Of a stretch of 64,000 bases of DNA, positions 63,680-64,000 are shown piece after piece (position 1 is the first letter of the stretch; every line of letters starts with the position of its first letter). Where the stretch lies: NCBI RefSeq assembly GCF_000283155.1, contig NW_004454178.1:27792271-27856270 (forward strand), written 5' to 3'. Position numbers and translations under genes: made by a program. The DNA is from Ceratotherium simum simum. Its lineage: Eukaryota > Chordata > Mammalia > Perissodactyla > Rhinocerotidae. The notes under the pieces were generated by a model, which was not told the DNA's origin, did no database searches, and worked only from the letters and a program-made list of their open reading frames with translations.

Positions 63680-64000
63680 CCAGAGCTCTCGGCTAGCATA
63701 GGCAAGGAAAAGCTCCAACGCCATACTTCTGCTTCCCACTATATTAAAATTCCTCTGAAGAGCAGAAGTGAAATGAAGCCGTAACCTTGGTTCAGACCCG
63801 CCGTTTCCTGTGGCGCAACAATGACTTCCCCCGAGAAAGCAGGAGCCCTCCTGAAGCAGGTGCGTGTTGGGGTGGAGACAAGGCCGTCTGAGTGAAAATG
63901 GAGTGGGTCCCAGATCAAGTTATTCCAGACTTCGTGTAAACCCGTCTCCAACGTGAATACTGAGGACACACACACGCAGAGACAGGCATATAGAAGATGA
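63680..64000. other. Flank upstream of MTERF4
   Basis: No gene that I can support. A short plus-strand frame at 63822 is discussed among the rejected items. Confidence 0.5.

Larger units (their letters stand above)
63100..63680. promoter_or_regulatory. MTERF4: CpG island at the MTERF4 5' end
   Basis: CpG dinucleotides are dense from about 63100 to 63680, in contrast to the rest of the flank, and cover exon 1. There is no TATA box at a useful distance from the ATG, as expected for a housekeeping gene. Confidence 0.85.

Noticed and set aside
63137..63784. Two overlapping 200-codon open frames, one on each strand, over the MTERF4 CpG island
   Set aside because: Stop codons are rare in CpG-rich sequence. 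The frames show no family resemblance and overlap the promoter and exon 1.
63822..63866. Possible first exon MTSPEKAGALLKQ followed by a GTGCGT donor, divergent to MTERF4
   Set aside because: I recognise no such protein, and a 13-codon frame with a donor-like hexamer is easily chance. The next human gene (PASK) lies on the other strand from memory.

Overview
The window is mammalian nuclear DNA. It has long introns, GT-AG exons, LINE-1, L2 and MIR debris, and about twelve copies of the tRNA-derived SINE called ERE (box A-like start 'GTGGCTTAGCGGTTAAG', box B-like 'GGTTCGGATCC'). ERE is diagnostic of Perissodactyla (horse, ass, zebra, rhinoceros, tapir). Which member of the order this is cannot be decided from sequence alone.

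Two genes sit tail to tail. On the plus strand, 2412-52080 holds 29 coding exons of SNED1 (sushi, nidogen and EGF-like domains 1), a secreted extracellular-matrix protein. The exons for the signal peptide and first part of the NIDO domain lie upstream of position 1. The 29 exons join in one open frame of 1247 codons plus stop: rest of the NIDO domain, eleven EGF-like modules, one sushi (CCP) domain, four EGF-like modules, three fibronectin type III domains, a linker, a last EGF-like module and a short Cys-containing basic tail. On the minus strand, 63451-58784 holds the complete four-exon coding region of MTERF4, a mitochondrial mTERF-family protein that works with NSUN4 on 16S rRNA and large-subunit assembly. 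Its promoter is a TATA-less CpG island with an exact 23-bp tandem duplication carrying ETS/GABP (NRF-2)-type motifs. The two genes share no pathway; they are only neighbours, as in the human 2q37.3 order SNED1-MTERF4 (from memory).

Layout: 1-2411 intron; 2412-10189 NIDO end and first EGF exons, interrupted by an L1 5'-end insertion with a perfect 16-bp target-site duplication (TSD); 10190-17733 a large L1-filled intron with a 30-bp minisatellite and a gap; 17734-22585 EGF exons and the sushi exon; 22586-27924 an intron of L1 pieces that host a processed retrocopy and a solo LTR; 27925-30660 four EGF exons; 31146-37399 FN3 exons with three EREs; 38177-40606 linker exons; 40607-47467 a repeat-rich intron with the 755-N gap; 47468-52080 the last EGF and tail exons; 52081-58783 SNED1 3' UTR and intergenic sequence; 58784-63451 MTERF4; 63452-64000 promoter and flank.

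I found no previously undescribed gene system. The observations most worth checking are the duplicated ETS element at the MTERF4 promoter, the five-cysteine EGF module and dense Notch-type O-glycosylation sequons in SNED1, the reading-frame-open 30-bp minisatellite, the nested retroelement insertions with readable TSDs, and a probably artefactual assembly gap with identical 46-nt flanks. Statements about human orthologues and repeat-family names come from memory, not from a search.
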